DNA of 64,000 nucleotides from an uncultured Clostridia bacterium (lineage in GTDB: Bacteria > Bacillota > Clostridia > Lachnospirales > UBA5962), in the NCBI GenBank assembly GCA_946481295.1, contig CAMLLW010000004.1, positions 1-64,000 on the forward strand, written 5' to 3'. Shown one piece after another: positions 16,655 to 25,455 of the stretch (position 1 is the first letter of the stretch; each line of letters opens with the position of its first letter). A program made the position numbers and the translations under genes. The notes under the pieces are model-generated. The model saw only the letters and a program-made list of their open reading frames with translations. It did not search any database and was not told where the DNA came from.

Positions 16655-17653
16655 ATGATGAAAAAATTCAATATTGCTATTGTCGGTATAACAGGAATGG
16701 TTGGTAGAAGTTTTTTACAAGTTTTAAGTGAAAATAAATTCCCAATAAATAAAATATATGGTTTTGCATCATCAAAAAGCGCAGGTATAAATATAGATTT
16801 TAATGGTCAAAAAATAATTGTAGAAGAACTTACAGAAAATTCTTTTAAAAATAAAAATATAGATATAGCACTATTTTCAGCTGGAGGTCAAATAAGTGAA
16901 AAGTACGCCCCTATAGCTGTAAAAGATGGAGCTATTGTAATAGATAATAGTTCTGCATGGAGAATGCATAAAGACGTTCCTTTAGTAGTCCCAGAAGTAA
17001 ATCCTGAAGATATAAAACTTAATAATGGTATAATAGCAAATCCAAACTGTTCTACAATACAAGCAGTTGTTGCTTTAAAACCTCTCCATGATAAATATAC
17101 GATTAAAAGAATAGTATATTCTACTTATCAATCTGTCTCTGGAGCAGGATATGAAGGTGTAAAAGACTTAGAAAATGGTATTAAAGGAGAAGCTCCAAAA
17201 AAATTTATTTATCCTATAGCTTATAATTGTATACCTCATATTGATATATTTTTAGATAATGGTTATACAAAAGAAGAAATGAAAATGATTAATGAAACAA
17301 AAAAAATTCTACACTGCGATTCTATAGGTATAACTGCAACTACAGTTCGTGTTCCTGTATCTGCAGGTCATAGTGAAAGTATAAATGTAGAATTTAAAGA
17401 TAGTTTTAAACTAGAAGATATATTCAATATTTTAAAAAATTCTGATGGTATTATAGTAGAAGATGATGTTAAAAATAATATCTATCCTATGGCAATAAAC
17501 TGTAAAGGTAAAAATGATGTTTTTATTGGACGATTGCGTAGAGATGAATCAATTGAAAATGGCCTTAATATGTGGGTAGTTTCTGATAATATAAGAAAAG
17601 GTGCTGCGACAAATGCTGTTCAAATAGCAGAAAAATTGTTACAATATTTATAA
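16655..17653 (+). CDS. asd: Aspartate-semialdehyde dehydrogenase
   Basis: Reduces aspartyl phosphate to aspartate semialdehyde, the branch point to lysine/diaminopimelate, threonine and methionine. 332 residues, normal length. NADP-binding GITGMVGRS near the N-terminus, active-site Cys132 in NPNCSTIQ, and the acid/base block RVPVSAGHSES. Two ATGs stand in tandem (16655 and 16658); the second has the better spacing from GAGGG. First gene of asd-dapA-dapB. Confidence 0.96.
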   Translation: MMKKFNIAIVGITGMVGRSFLQVLSENKFPINKIYGFASSKSAGINIDFNGQKIIVEELTENSFKNKNIDIALFSAGGQISEKYAPIAVKDGAIVIDNSSAWRMHKDVPLVVPEVNPEDIKLNNGIIANPNCSTIQAVVALKPLHDKYTIKRIVYSTYQSVSGAGYEGVKDLENGIKGEAPKKFIYPIAYNCIPHIDIFLDNGYTKEEMKMINETKKILHCDSIGITATTVRVPVSAGHSESINVEFKDSFKLEDIFNILKNSDGIIVEDDVKNNIYPMAINCKGKNDVFIGRLRRDESIENGLNMWVVSDNIRKGAATNAVQIAEKLLQYL

Positions 17654-17678
17654 AATAATTATATTTAGGAGGTTTTTT

Positions 17679-18563
17679 ATGAGTCTATTTACTGGTTCTG
17701 CTCCGGCAATAGTTACACCATTTACATTAGATAATAAAATAGATTTTGATAGCTTAGAAAAGCATATTAATTTTTTAATAGAAAATAATTCTGATGCAAT
17801 AGTAGCATGTGGAACTACAGGAGAAGCTTCAACTTTAAATAATAATGAAAGAGCAGATGTTATATCTTTTATTGTAGAAAAAGTTAATAAAAGAGTTCCT
17901 GTTATTGCAGGGGCAGGCTCTAATAATACAACTACATGTATAGAATTTTGCGATATTGCAAAAAAATCTGGCGCTGATGGATTATTAATTGTAACACCTT
18001 ACTATAATAAAACTACACAAATGGGATTAATAGAAAACTATAAATTAATAGCTAAAACTACTGATCTACCTATAATAATTTACAATGTACCTAGTCGTAC
18101 AGGTGTTAATATAGAAGCTTCAACTGTTTATGAACTTTCTAAAATTTCTAATATAATAGGTATAAAAGAAGCTAGTGGAAATATATCTCAAGTTGCAGAA
18201 ATATCAAATTTATGTGGTAATAATTTTGATATTTATGCAGGTAATGATTCTGAAATTTTACCTGTATTATCTTTAGGTGGAAAAGGTGTAATATCTACAG
18301 TTGCTAATATAATTCCTAAAGATACACATAATATAATAGAAGAATTTAATAAAGGTAATATTAATGAAGCTAGAAATTATCAACTAAATATGTTAAACCT
18401 TATTAACGCATTATTTTCAGAAGTTAACCCTATTCCAGTTAAACAAGCATTACAAAGAATGGGATTTAATAATGGTATTTTAAGGGCACCTTTATTTAAA
18501 ATGGAAGATAAAAATGTAGAACAATTAATTAAAGAAATGAGAAATTATAAATTAATTTCTTAG
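17679..18563 (+). CDS. dapA: 4-hydroxy-tetrahydrodipicolinate synthase
   Basis: Condenses pyruvate with aspartate semialdehyde. 294 residues, TIM barrel. Schiff-base Lys163 in GIKEASG, Tyr135 in YNVPSRTG, and Thr46-Thr47 in GTTGEAST, the full catalytic set. ATG with AGGAGG, 25 bases after asd. The product feeds DapB for lysine and cell wall, and in this organism also dipicolinate for spores (dpaA/dpaB at 46840-48290). Confidence 0.97.
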   Translation: MSLFTGSAPAIVTPFTLDNKIDFDSLEKHINFLIENNSDAIVACGTTGEASTLNNNERADVISFIVEKVNKRVPVIAGAGSNNTTTCIEFCDIAKKSGADGLLIVTPYYNKTTQMGLIENYKLIAKTTDLPIIIYNVPSRTGVNIEASTVYELSKISNIIGIKEASGNISQVAEISNLCGNNFDIYAGNDSEILPVLSLGGKGVISTVANIIPKDTHNIIEEFNKGNINEARNYQLNMLNLINALFSEVNPIPVKQALQRMGFNNGILRAPLFKMEDKNVEQLIKEMRNYKLIS

Positions 18564-18592
18564 GCTAATTATTTTGTGAAAGAGATGATCAT

Positions 18593-19360
18593 ATGACAAA
18601 AATAATTGTAAATGGTTTTCAAGGAAGTATGGGAAAAGTAGTATGTTCATTAATAAAGGAAGATAAAAATTGTGAAATTACAGCTGGCATTGATATTTAT
18701 GATGAAAATTCTATGATGCCATTTCCTACTTTTATTGATATAAATAGTTGTGATATGATGGCTGATGTCATCATAGACTTTTCTACTAATACAGCTACTT
18801 CAAATCTTATAGACTACTGTTTACGCCAAAAACTTCCTTTAGTATTATGTACAACAGGTTTAAGTGAAGATAATTTAAAAAAAGTAGAAGATGCATCAAA
18901 ACATATTCCAATTTTTAGATCTTCAAATATGTCTATGGGCATAAACTTAATCTGTAATATACTAAAAAAATATTCAAAAATACTCTCAGAATCTGGATTT
19001 GATATAGAAATTATAGAAAAGCATCACAATAAAAAAATAGATGCTCCTAGTGGTACTGCATTATTACTTGCAGAAACTATAAATAATTCTATGGATAATA
19101 AATTTAATTATATTTATGATAGATCTAAAGTAAAAGAAAATCGCAATACAGACCAAATAGGAATTTCTTCTATACGTGGTGGTACAATAGTAGGAGAACA
19201 CTCTATTATTTTTGCAGGTAATTGCGAAACTATAGAATTTAAGCACTCTGCACTATCTAAAGAACTTTTTGGAGTTGGAGCAATAAATGCAGCAAAATTT
19301 ATTGTAGGTAAACCTCCAAAAATTTATAATATGGAAGATTTAATTGAAAATTCAATATAA
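18593..19360 (+). CDS. dapB: 4-hydroxy-tetrahydrodipicolinate reductase
   Basis: 255 residues. N-terminal Rossmann fold (VNGFQGSMGKVV), and the catalytic HHNKKIDAPSGTA block in the C-terminal domain (EKHHNKK gives the His pair and Lys). IRGGTIVGEHS is also typical. Third gene of asd-dapA-dapB, with 29 bases before it. It competes with dipicolinate synthase for the same substrate. Confidence 0.96.
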   Translation: MTKIIVNGFQGSMGKVVCSLIKEDKNCEITAGIDIYDENSMMPFPTFIDINSCDMMADVIIDFSTNTATSNLIDYCLRQKLPLVLCTTGLSEDNLKKVEDASKHIPIFRSSNMSMGINLICNILKKYSKILSESGFDIEIIEKHHNKKIDAPSGTALLLAETINNSMDNKFNYIYDRSKVKENRNTDQIGISSIRGGTIVGEHSIIFAGNCETIEFKHSALSKELFGVGAINAAKFIVGKPPKIYNMEDLIENSI

Positions 19361-19386
19361 AAAAGGACGTTAAACGTCTTTTTTTA
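19359..19386. terminator. Terminator, dapB / epimerase
   Basis: 12-base arms (19359-19370 and 19374-19385) with one mismatch and a 3-base loop; A-run and T-run flanks suit both directions. Confidence 0.8.
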
Positions 19387-20293
19387 TATTTTTATAATAT
19401 TCTATAGTTTCTTCTAAGCCACGTCTTAAATTATACTTAGGCTCAAATCCTATATTTTTTATTAATGTATTATCTAAAACTGAATCTTTTATGTCACCAG
19501 CTCTTTTATCTTCATATATTACATTTACATTGGAATTTAATATATCTTTTATTTCTCTAAAAAGTTTATTTATATCTATACTTATATTGTTAGAAACATT
19601 TAAAATAGTATTATCAGAGCTATCTAAAACAGATAAATTTGCATTCACTATATCTTTTATAAATATAAAATCTCTAGTTTGAGTACCGTCACCAAATATT
19701 CTAGGAGATTCATTATTAAGTAATTTATTTATAAATATAGCTATAACTCCGCCTTCTCCTTTGGCATCTTGTCTTATTCCATATGCATTGGCATATCTTA
19801 GTATTGAATACTTAAAATTATATAAATTTGAATAATTTTTTATATATAATTCAGGAGTAAGTTTTGATATACCATAAAATGATATAGGTTCTGTACTATG
19901 TTTTTCATCTATTGGCAAATAATTTGGAACACCATATACAGCAGCAGATGATGAATATATTATTTTTTTTACATTATGATTTTTCATAGAATCTAAAACA
20001 TTTATTGTACCTAAAATATTATTTTTTGCATCTAATATTGGATCTTTAACAGAAAGTTGAATATCTATCTGTGCTGCAAAATGATAAACAACTTCTGGTT
20101 TTTCTATTTCAAAAATTTTATCTATATTTTTATTATTAATATCTTCTAAATAAAATTTTGCATTTTTATTTAAATTTTCTTTATATCCTGTAGATAAATT
20201 ATCTATAACTACAACGTCATGACCATTTTGTATAAGTGAATCCACAGTATTAGAACCTATAAAACCACAACCGCCTGTTACTAATACTTTCAT
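19370..20293 (-). CDS. NAD-dependent nucleotide-sugar epimerase/dehydratase
   Basis: 307-residue extended SDR. NAD-binding GGCGFIGSNT at the N-terminus, catalytic Y-x3-K in FYGISK, Ser in YSSSAAVYG, and a substrate block RYANAYGIRQD. Overall most like UDP-glucose/UDP-GlcNAc 4-epimerases (GalE-like), but the exact sugar cannot be read from sequence. ATG start with CGGAGGAG just upstream. Stands alone, so probably supplies a precursor for surface polysaccharide made elsewhere. Confidence 0.85.
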   Translation of the reverse strand: MKVLVTGGCGFIGSNTVDSLIQNGHDVVVIDNLSTGYKENLNKNAKFYLEDINNKNIDKIFEIEKPEVVYHFAAQIDIQLSVKDPILDAKNNILGTINVLDSMKNHNVKKIIYSSSAAVYGVPNYLPIDEKHSTEPISFYGISKLTPELYIKNYSNLYNFKYSILRYANAYGIRQDAKGEGGVIAIFINKLLNNESPRIFGDGTQTRDFIFIKDIVNANLSVLDSSDNTILNVSNNISIDINKLFREIKDILNSNVNVIYEDKRAGDIKDSVLDNTLIKNIGFEPKYNLRRGLEETIEYYKNIKKDV

Positions 20294-20370
20294 AAAACTC
20301 CTCCGATAAAAAAATTTACTACATTATAATTAAAATTATAACATAAAAAATATTAATACTAAATATATTT

Positions 20371-23043
20371 TTATTTTGTTTGATATACTTCTTTATAATT
20401 ATCAAAATTTTTCTTTGTAGATAATTTCTTCTCTAATTCTACAATTACTATTGGAGAAATACATAAGATAGATACAATTATCCATTGAACAAAATTTAAA
20501 TTACAAACTTTAAAAAATTCATTTAATTTAGGAACAATTATTACTGATAATTGTAATATTAGCCCAAGTATAAAAGAATATATTAAATACATATTTTCAA
20601 AAATACCTACTTTAAATAAACTTTTTTCTGTACGTACATTAAAAGCATGTATTAATTGTGAGATACTTAACGTTGCAAAACACATTGTACGACCAATTAC
20701 ATGAGAATTATAGTCATCAAAATAAACTGTTCCTATGCCAAATGCTAAAAGAGCAAGCATTCCTATCATACATCCTTCAAATGCAATTTTTTGCCATAAA
20801 CCGTCACTAAAGAAACTCTTTGTGCTACTAAATGGTTTTTTCTTCATTATATCTCTATCTGCAGGATCTAAACCTAATGCTATTGCAGGAAAAGAATCGG
20901 TAACTAAATTTATCCATAACAATTGTGCTGCAAGTAATGGAGTATCCCAACCTAGTAAAATTGCTATAAAAATAGTAATAATTTCTCCAACATTACTTGA
21001 AAGTAAGAAATGAATAGCTTTTCTTACGTTAGAATATATTCCTCTTCCTTCTTTTACTGCAGATACAATTGTTGCAAAATTATCATCTAATAAAATCATA
21101 TCAGAAGCACCTTTTGCTACATCTGTACCAGTTATACCCATAGCACATCCAATATCTGCAGCCTTTAATGCTGGTGCATCATTTACTCCATCTCCTGTCA
21201 TTGCAACTATATTACCTTTTTCTTGAAAAGCTTTTACAATTCTAACTTTATGTTCTGGTGAAACTCTAGCAAAAACAGAATAATCATCTATAATTTCACA
21301 TAATTTATCAGAACTTATTTTTGATAATTCTTCTCCTGTCATTGCCTTATCACCTGGCTTCATTATTCCTAACTTATGTGCTATTGCTTTTGCAGTTACT
21401 ATATGATCTCCTGTTATCATAACAGGTTTTATACCTGCTTCTTTACATACCTTTACTGCGTCCTTAGCTTCTTTTCTAGGTGGATCCATAATTCCTATAA
21501 GCCCTAAAAAAATTAAATCTTTTTCTATATTTTCACTATCTATTTTACTAGGTTTATTATTATATTCTTTAAAAGCTAATGCTAAAACTCTTAAAGCTTT
21601 ATCTGCCATTTTTATATTATAATTCTCTATTTCTCTTAATTTAATAGGAGTTAAATCTTCTACTTGTCCATTTTCATAGTAATATTTACATCTTTTTAAT
21701 AAAATGTCTGGTGCACCTTTTGTAATAGCTATAAATTTATTATTATCAATATGTAATGTACTCATTAATTTTCTTTTGGAATCAAATGGTACTTCACCAA
21801 CTCTTTTATATAATTTTTCTAAGTTTGTTTTATCTATATTATTAGATATTGCTAAATTAACTATAGCTGTTTCTGTAGGATCACCTTTTACTGTTAAATC
21901 TCCATCTATAACTTGAACTGTAGAATCATTGCATAAACTACCGTATGTAAGAATTTTATCTAATCTTTTATCTCTTGTAGATAAAATACCTAATACATCA
22001 CAAACTTCTACTACTTTCATTTTATTTTGTGTTAAAGTTCCTGTTTTATCAGAACATATTATATTAGCACTACCTAGTGTTTCTACAGCTGGTAATTTTT
22101 TTATTATTACATTTCTTTTTACCATACGTTGTACACCTATAGCTAGCATTATTGTTACAATTGCAGGTAAACCTTCTGGTATAGCTGCAACAGCTAAACT
22201 TACTGATGTCATAAACATTGTAAAAGGTGAAAAATGCCTAACTATTCCTAAAGCAAAAATTATTATACAAATTATTATTGCAGTTATTCCTAAAACTTTG
22301 CCAACATGTTCTAATTTAATTTGTAAAGGAGTTTCTGGAGATTCATCTTTAATTATAAGATCTGCAATTTTTCCTACTTCTGTGTCCATACCTGTTGATA
22401 CAACTATAGCTTTACCTCTTCCATAACTTACACTACTACCTGCAAATACCATATTTATTCTATCTCCTAATGAAGAATTTTCGGGTAAAATTACTTCATC
22501 ATTTTTTTCTACATGTATAGACTCGCCTGTTAAAGCTGATTCTTCAACTTTTAAATTATTGCAGCTTATTAATCTAGCATCTGCAGGTACACTATCTCCA
22601 GTTTCTAAAACAATAATATCACCTGGTACTAATAATTTGCTTTTTATTTCTTCTAATCTTCCTTTTCTAATAACTTTACAAGTAGGAGAAGACATATTTT
22701 TTAAAGCTTCTAAAGATTTTTCTGCTCTATTTTCTTGAAAAACTCCTAAAATAGCATTTAATGTTACTATTAAAAGGATTATTATAGGATCTACAAAATC
22801 ATTTTCATCTTGCATATAAGAAATAAAAGCAGATAAAGCAGCTGCTAATAATAATATAAATACCATAAAATCATTAAACTGCAAAATAAATTTTTTAAAT
22901 AAACTTTGTTTTTTTACTTCTTTTAAAGCATTTTCTCCATATTTTTTTCTTAATATTTCTACTTTACTTTCTGACAAGCCATAATTAGAATCACTTTCTA
23001 GTAAAACTAAAATTTCTGATACATTTTTGGAATGCCACTTCAT
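20371..23043 (-). CDS. Calcium-type P-type ATPase (P2 family)
   Basis: 890 residues, ten-helix P2-type layout. Phosphorylated Asp332 in SDKTGTLTQ, actuator LTGES at 171-175, PEGLP at 289-293 (Ca-binding site in M4), the hinge MVTGDGVNDAPALK-type block (here MTGDGVNDAPAL), and the M6 block NLVTDSFPAIALGLDP. The PEGL and N/D in M6 favour Ca2+ export as in SERCA/PMCA-like bacterial pumps such as LMCA1, though other divalent ions are possible. ATG with AAAGGGAG. Single gene, divergent from the TPR gene. Confidence 0.9.
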   Translation of the reverse strand: MKWHSKNVSEILVLLESDSNYGLSESKVEILRKKYGENALKEVKKQSLFKKFILQFNDFMVFILLLAAALSAFISYMQDENDFVDPIIILLIVTLNAILGVFQENRAEKSLEALKNMSSPTCKVIRKGRLEEIKSKLLVPGDIIVLETGDSVPADARLISCNNLKVEESALTGESIHVEKNDEVILPENSSLGDRINMVFAGSSVSYGRGKAIVVSTGMDTEVGKIADLIIKDESPETPLQIKLEHVGKVLGITAIIICIIIFALGIVRHFSPFTMFMTSVSLAVAAIPEGLPAIVTIMLAIGVQRMVKRNVIIKKLPAVETLGSANIICSDKTGTLTQNKMKVVEVCDVLGILSTRDKRLDKILTYGSLCNDSTVQVIDGDLTVKGDPTETAIVNLAISNNIDKTNLEKLYKRVGEVPFDSKRKLMSTLHIDNNKFIAITKGAPDILLKRCKYYYENGQVEDLTPIKLREIENYNIKMADKALRVLALAFKEYNNKPSKIDSENIEKDLIFLGLIGIMDPPRKEAKDAVKVCKEAGIKPVMITGDHIVTAKAIAHKLGIMKPGDKAMTGEELSKISSDKLCEIIDDYSVFARVSPEHKVRIVKAFQEKGNIVAMTGDGVNDAPALKAADIGCAMGITGTDVAKGASDMILLDDNFATIVSAVKEGRGIYSNVRKAIHFLLSSNVGEIITIFIAILLGWDTPLLAAQLLWINLVTDSFPAIALGLDPADRDIMKKKPFSSTKSFFSDGLWQKIAFEGCMIGMLALLAFGIGTVYFDDYNSHVIGRTMCFATLSISQLIHAFNVRTEKSLFKVGIFENMYLIYSFILGLILQLSVIIVPKLNEFFKVCNLNFVQWIIVSILCISPIVIVELEKKLSTKKNFDNYKEVYQTK

Positions 23044-23129
23044 TTGTTCATCTCCCTTTGTTTAGTATAAATATATGTTCTATAAATTATATTTAACATG
23101 TCCCATTTTTATTACTAAAATTATTTTTG

Positions 23130-23158
23130 TTGCATAAAAAATTTACTCATGTTAAACT
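23130..23158 (+). promoter_or_regulatory. Probable promoter of the TPR gene
   Basis: TTGCAT at 23130-23135, a 17-base spacer and TAAACT at 23153-23158. Confidence 0.45.
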
Positions 23159-23191
23159 CTAAATAATAATATAATGTAGGTGAAATTTATT

Positions 23192-24016
23192 TTGAAAAAA
23201 TTTTTAAATATTAAATTACTTATATTTTTTGTTTATGTATTTTTATTTTTTTACGCATTAACTTTTAAAATATTTCCTTTACCAATTTTGATATTAATAT
23301 ATATTATAATTACTTTTATATTAGCAATAATTTTTAAAGCAGATTTATATGCTTTTTTAGGTAATATATATTTATCAAAAGGTAAAATAGATAAAGCTTT
23401 AGAATTATATGAATTATCAATAAAAAATAATACAAAAGTACCTACAGCATATCTAAATTTAGGTGTGTTTAGATTAAATCAAGGAAATGCAAAGGAAGCT
23501 ATAACTTTGTTAGAAAAAGCGGAAAGTCTAAATAAAAATATAATTTTAGACAAAAACATAAAAGTTAGTATAGCTAGTTGTTACTGGGCACTTAATGATA
23601 TAGATAAAGCAATAGATATTTTAGAAAATTTAAGAAATAGTTATGAATATGTAAATATAAATGTAATAACTACTTTAGGTTATATGTACTTTTTAAATCA
23701 TGATTATAAAAAAGCATTAGAAATAACAAATAAAGCATTAGAAGAAGATCCAAATTCTGCAGCAGCTTGGGATTCATTAGGACAAATTTACTTTGCAAAA
23801 CAAGATTTTAATAATGCAAAAAATGCATTTATAAAAGCTTTATCAGAAAATAATTATCTTCTAGAAAGCAACTATTTTTTAGGTGTAATCTATGAACAAG
23901 AAGAAAATTTTGAGGAAGCAAAAAAATGTTTTATTCAAAGTAAAAACTGTAAAATAAGTACTTTAAGCTATATTACTAATAAAGAAGTAGAAGAAAAATA
24001 TAATTTATATAAATAA
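23192..24016 (+). CDS. Membrane-anchored TPR protein
   Basis: 274 residues if the TTG at 23192 is used (AGGTG 8 bases upstream); a GTG at 23180 overlaps that site and is less likely. Residues 5-50 hold two hydrophobic segments, so the rest is probably cytoplasmic. Six tetratricopeptide repeats follow, with clear cores such as YLSKGKIDKALELYELSI, AYLNLGVFRLNQGNAKEAI, LGYMYFLNHDYKKALEI and SLGQIYFAKQDFNNAKNAF. A protein-interaction scaffold; partner unknown. Confidence 0.85.
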   Translation: MKKFLNIKLLIFFVYVFLFFYALTFKIFPLPILILIYIIITFILAIIFKADLYAFLGNIYLSKGKIDKALELYELSIKNNTKVPTAYLNLGVFRLNQGNAKEAITLLEKAESLNKNIILDKNIKVSIASCYWALNDIDKAIDILENLRNSYEYVNINVITTLGYMYFLNHDYKKALEITNKALEEDPNSAAAWDSLGQIYFAKQDFNNAKNAFIKALSENNYLLESNYFLGVIYEQEENFEEAKKCFIQSKNCKISTLSYITNKEVEEKYNLYK

Positions 24017-24053
24017 AACTGCTAATTATAAAATAATAATTAGCAGTTTTTTA
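24015..24053. terminator. Bidirectional terminator, TPR gene / murA
   Basis: Perfect 15-base arms (24015-24029 and 24036-24050), 6-base loop, T-run following. Confidence 0.9.
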
Positions 24054-25334
24054 TGATGATTTCATTCTTGTTATTTTCCCTCCAAGCAATCTAATTTTTT
24101 CATCAAAAGAACAATATCCTCTATCTATATGATGTATATCTGATATTTCTGTAATTCCATCTGCATTAAGTGCCGCTAATACTAAAGCCGCACCTGCTCT
24201 TAGATCTGTTGCTTTGACACTTGCACCACTTAATTTTGACTTTCCTTCGATAAATGCAGTTCTAGAATCTATTTTTATTTCTGCACCCATTCTTTTAAAT
24301 TCTGATACATGCATAAATCGATTTTCAAATACTGTCTCTGTTACCATACTAGAACCTTCACCACATAATAATAAACTCATAAACTGTGCTTGCATATCTG
24401 TGGGAAAACTTGGATATGGCATTGTTTTTATGTCTACACCTTTTAATACAGTATTTTCATCTTTGTATACTCTTAATGCATTTTCTAACTCTTCTACATT
24501 AACATTAGTTTCTTTTAATTTAGCAATGATAGGCTTTAGATGTTCTACTAGTACATTTTCTAAAATTATATCTCCATTTGTTATAGCAGCAGCTATCATA
24601 AAAGTGCCAGCTTCTATTCTATCTGGAATAATTGTATGCTCCGCACCTTCTAATTTTTTAACACCATTTATTTTTATTGTATCTGTTCCTGCACCTTTTA
24701 TTTGAGCTCCTAAGCTATTTAAAAAATTTGCTAAATCAACTATTTCAGGTTCTATTGCACAATTTTCTATTACAGTTTGTCCTTCCGCATATACAGAAGC
24801 CATCATAATATTTTCAGTTGCACCTACGCTTGGAAAATCTAAATATATTTTAGCACCCTTTAACATATTTGCCCTTGCAATAACATATCCATGTTCTTGT
24901 ATTACTTCAGCTCCTAAATTATGAAATCCTTTTAAATGTAAATCTACAGGCCTTGCACCTATACAACATCCACCTGGTAAAGCAACTTTTGCATAACCAT
25001 ACCTTGCCAGAAGAGGCCCCATTATTAAAAATGATGCTCGAATTTTATTAATTAATTCAGTATTAGCCTCAGTCTTAGTTATATTTGACGATTGTACATG
25101 TATTACATTATCTTTTTCATCCCAAATTACAGTAGCACCTAAATCCTCTAATATTTTTTTCATAATGTCAATATCTTGTAATTTAGGAATATCCTTAATA
25201 GTACAGCTTTCTTGAGTTAATAAAGATGCAGCTAATATTGGTAATGCTGAATTTTTTGAGCCTCCTATTTTAACTTTACCTTTTAAGGGGGGACTTTTTT
25301 CAACTATAAATTTTTCCAATTTTTTCAACTCCAC
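24051..25334 (-). CDS. murA: UDP-N-acetylglucosamine 1-carboxyvinyltransferase
   Basis: First committed step of peptidoglycan synthesis, target of fosfomycin. 427 residues. Conserved K27-N28 in GGSKNSALP; catalytic Cys123 in GGCCIGARPVDLH, the fosfomycin-sensitive Cys form. Inside-out alpha/beta barrel repeats are evident. The start is uncertain: a GTG at 25334 or, better spaced after GTGGAG, a TTG at 25319, which removes five residues. Single gene. Confidence 0.95.
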   Translation of the reverse strand: MELKKLEKFIVEKSPPLKGKVKIGGSKNSALPILAASLLTQESCTIKDIPKLQDIDIMKKILEDLGATVIWDEKDNVIHVQSSNITKTEANTELINKIRASFLIMGPLLARYGYAKVALPGGCCIGARPVDLHLKGFHNLGAEVIQEHGYVIARANMLKGAKIYLDFPSVGATENIMMASVYAEGQTVIENCAIEPEIVDLANFLNSLGAQIKGAGTDTIKINGVKKLEGAEHTIIPDRIEAGTFMIAAAITNGDIILENVLVEHLKPIIAKLKETNVNVEELENALRVYKDENTVLKGVDIKTMPYPSFPTDMQAQFMSLLLCGEGSSMVTETVFENRFMHVSEFKRMGAEIKIDSRTAFIEGKSKLSGASVKATDLRAGAALVLAALNADGITEISDIHHIDRGYCSFDEKIRLLGGKITRMKSS

Positions 25335-25455
25335 AAAAGTTTATTGACTTAACTTTTATCTTCAATTATATTATGTTCAAATTTTTTAAATTTAAAATTA
25401 TAAATTATAAAATATTTATATTTTAATTTCATAAATATAACTTTTTTTACAATTA

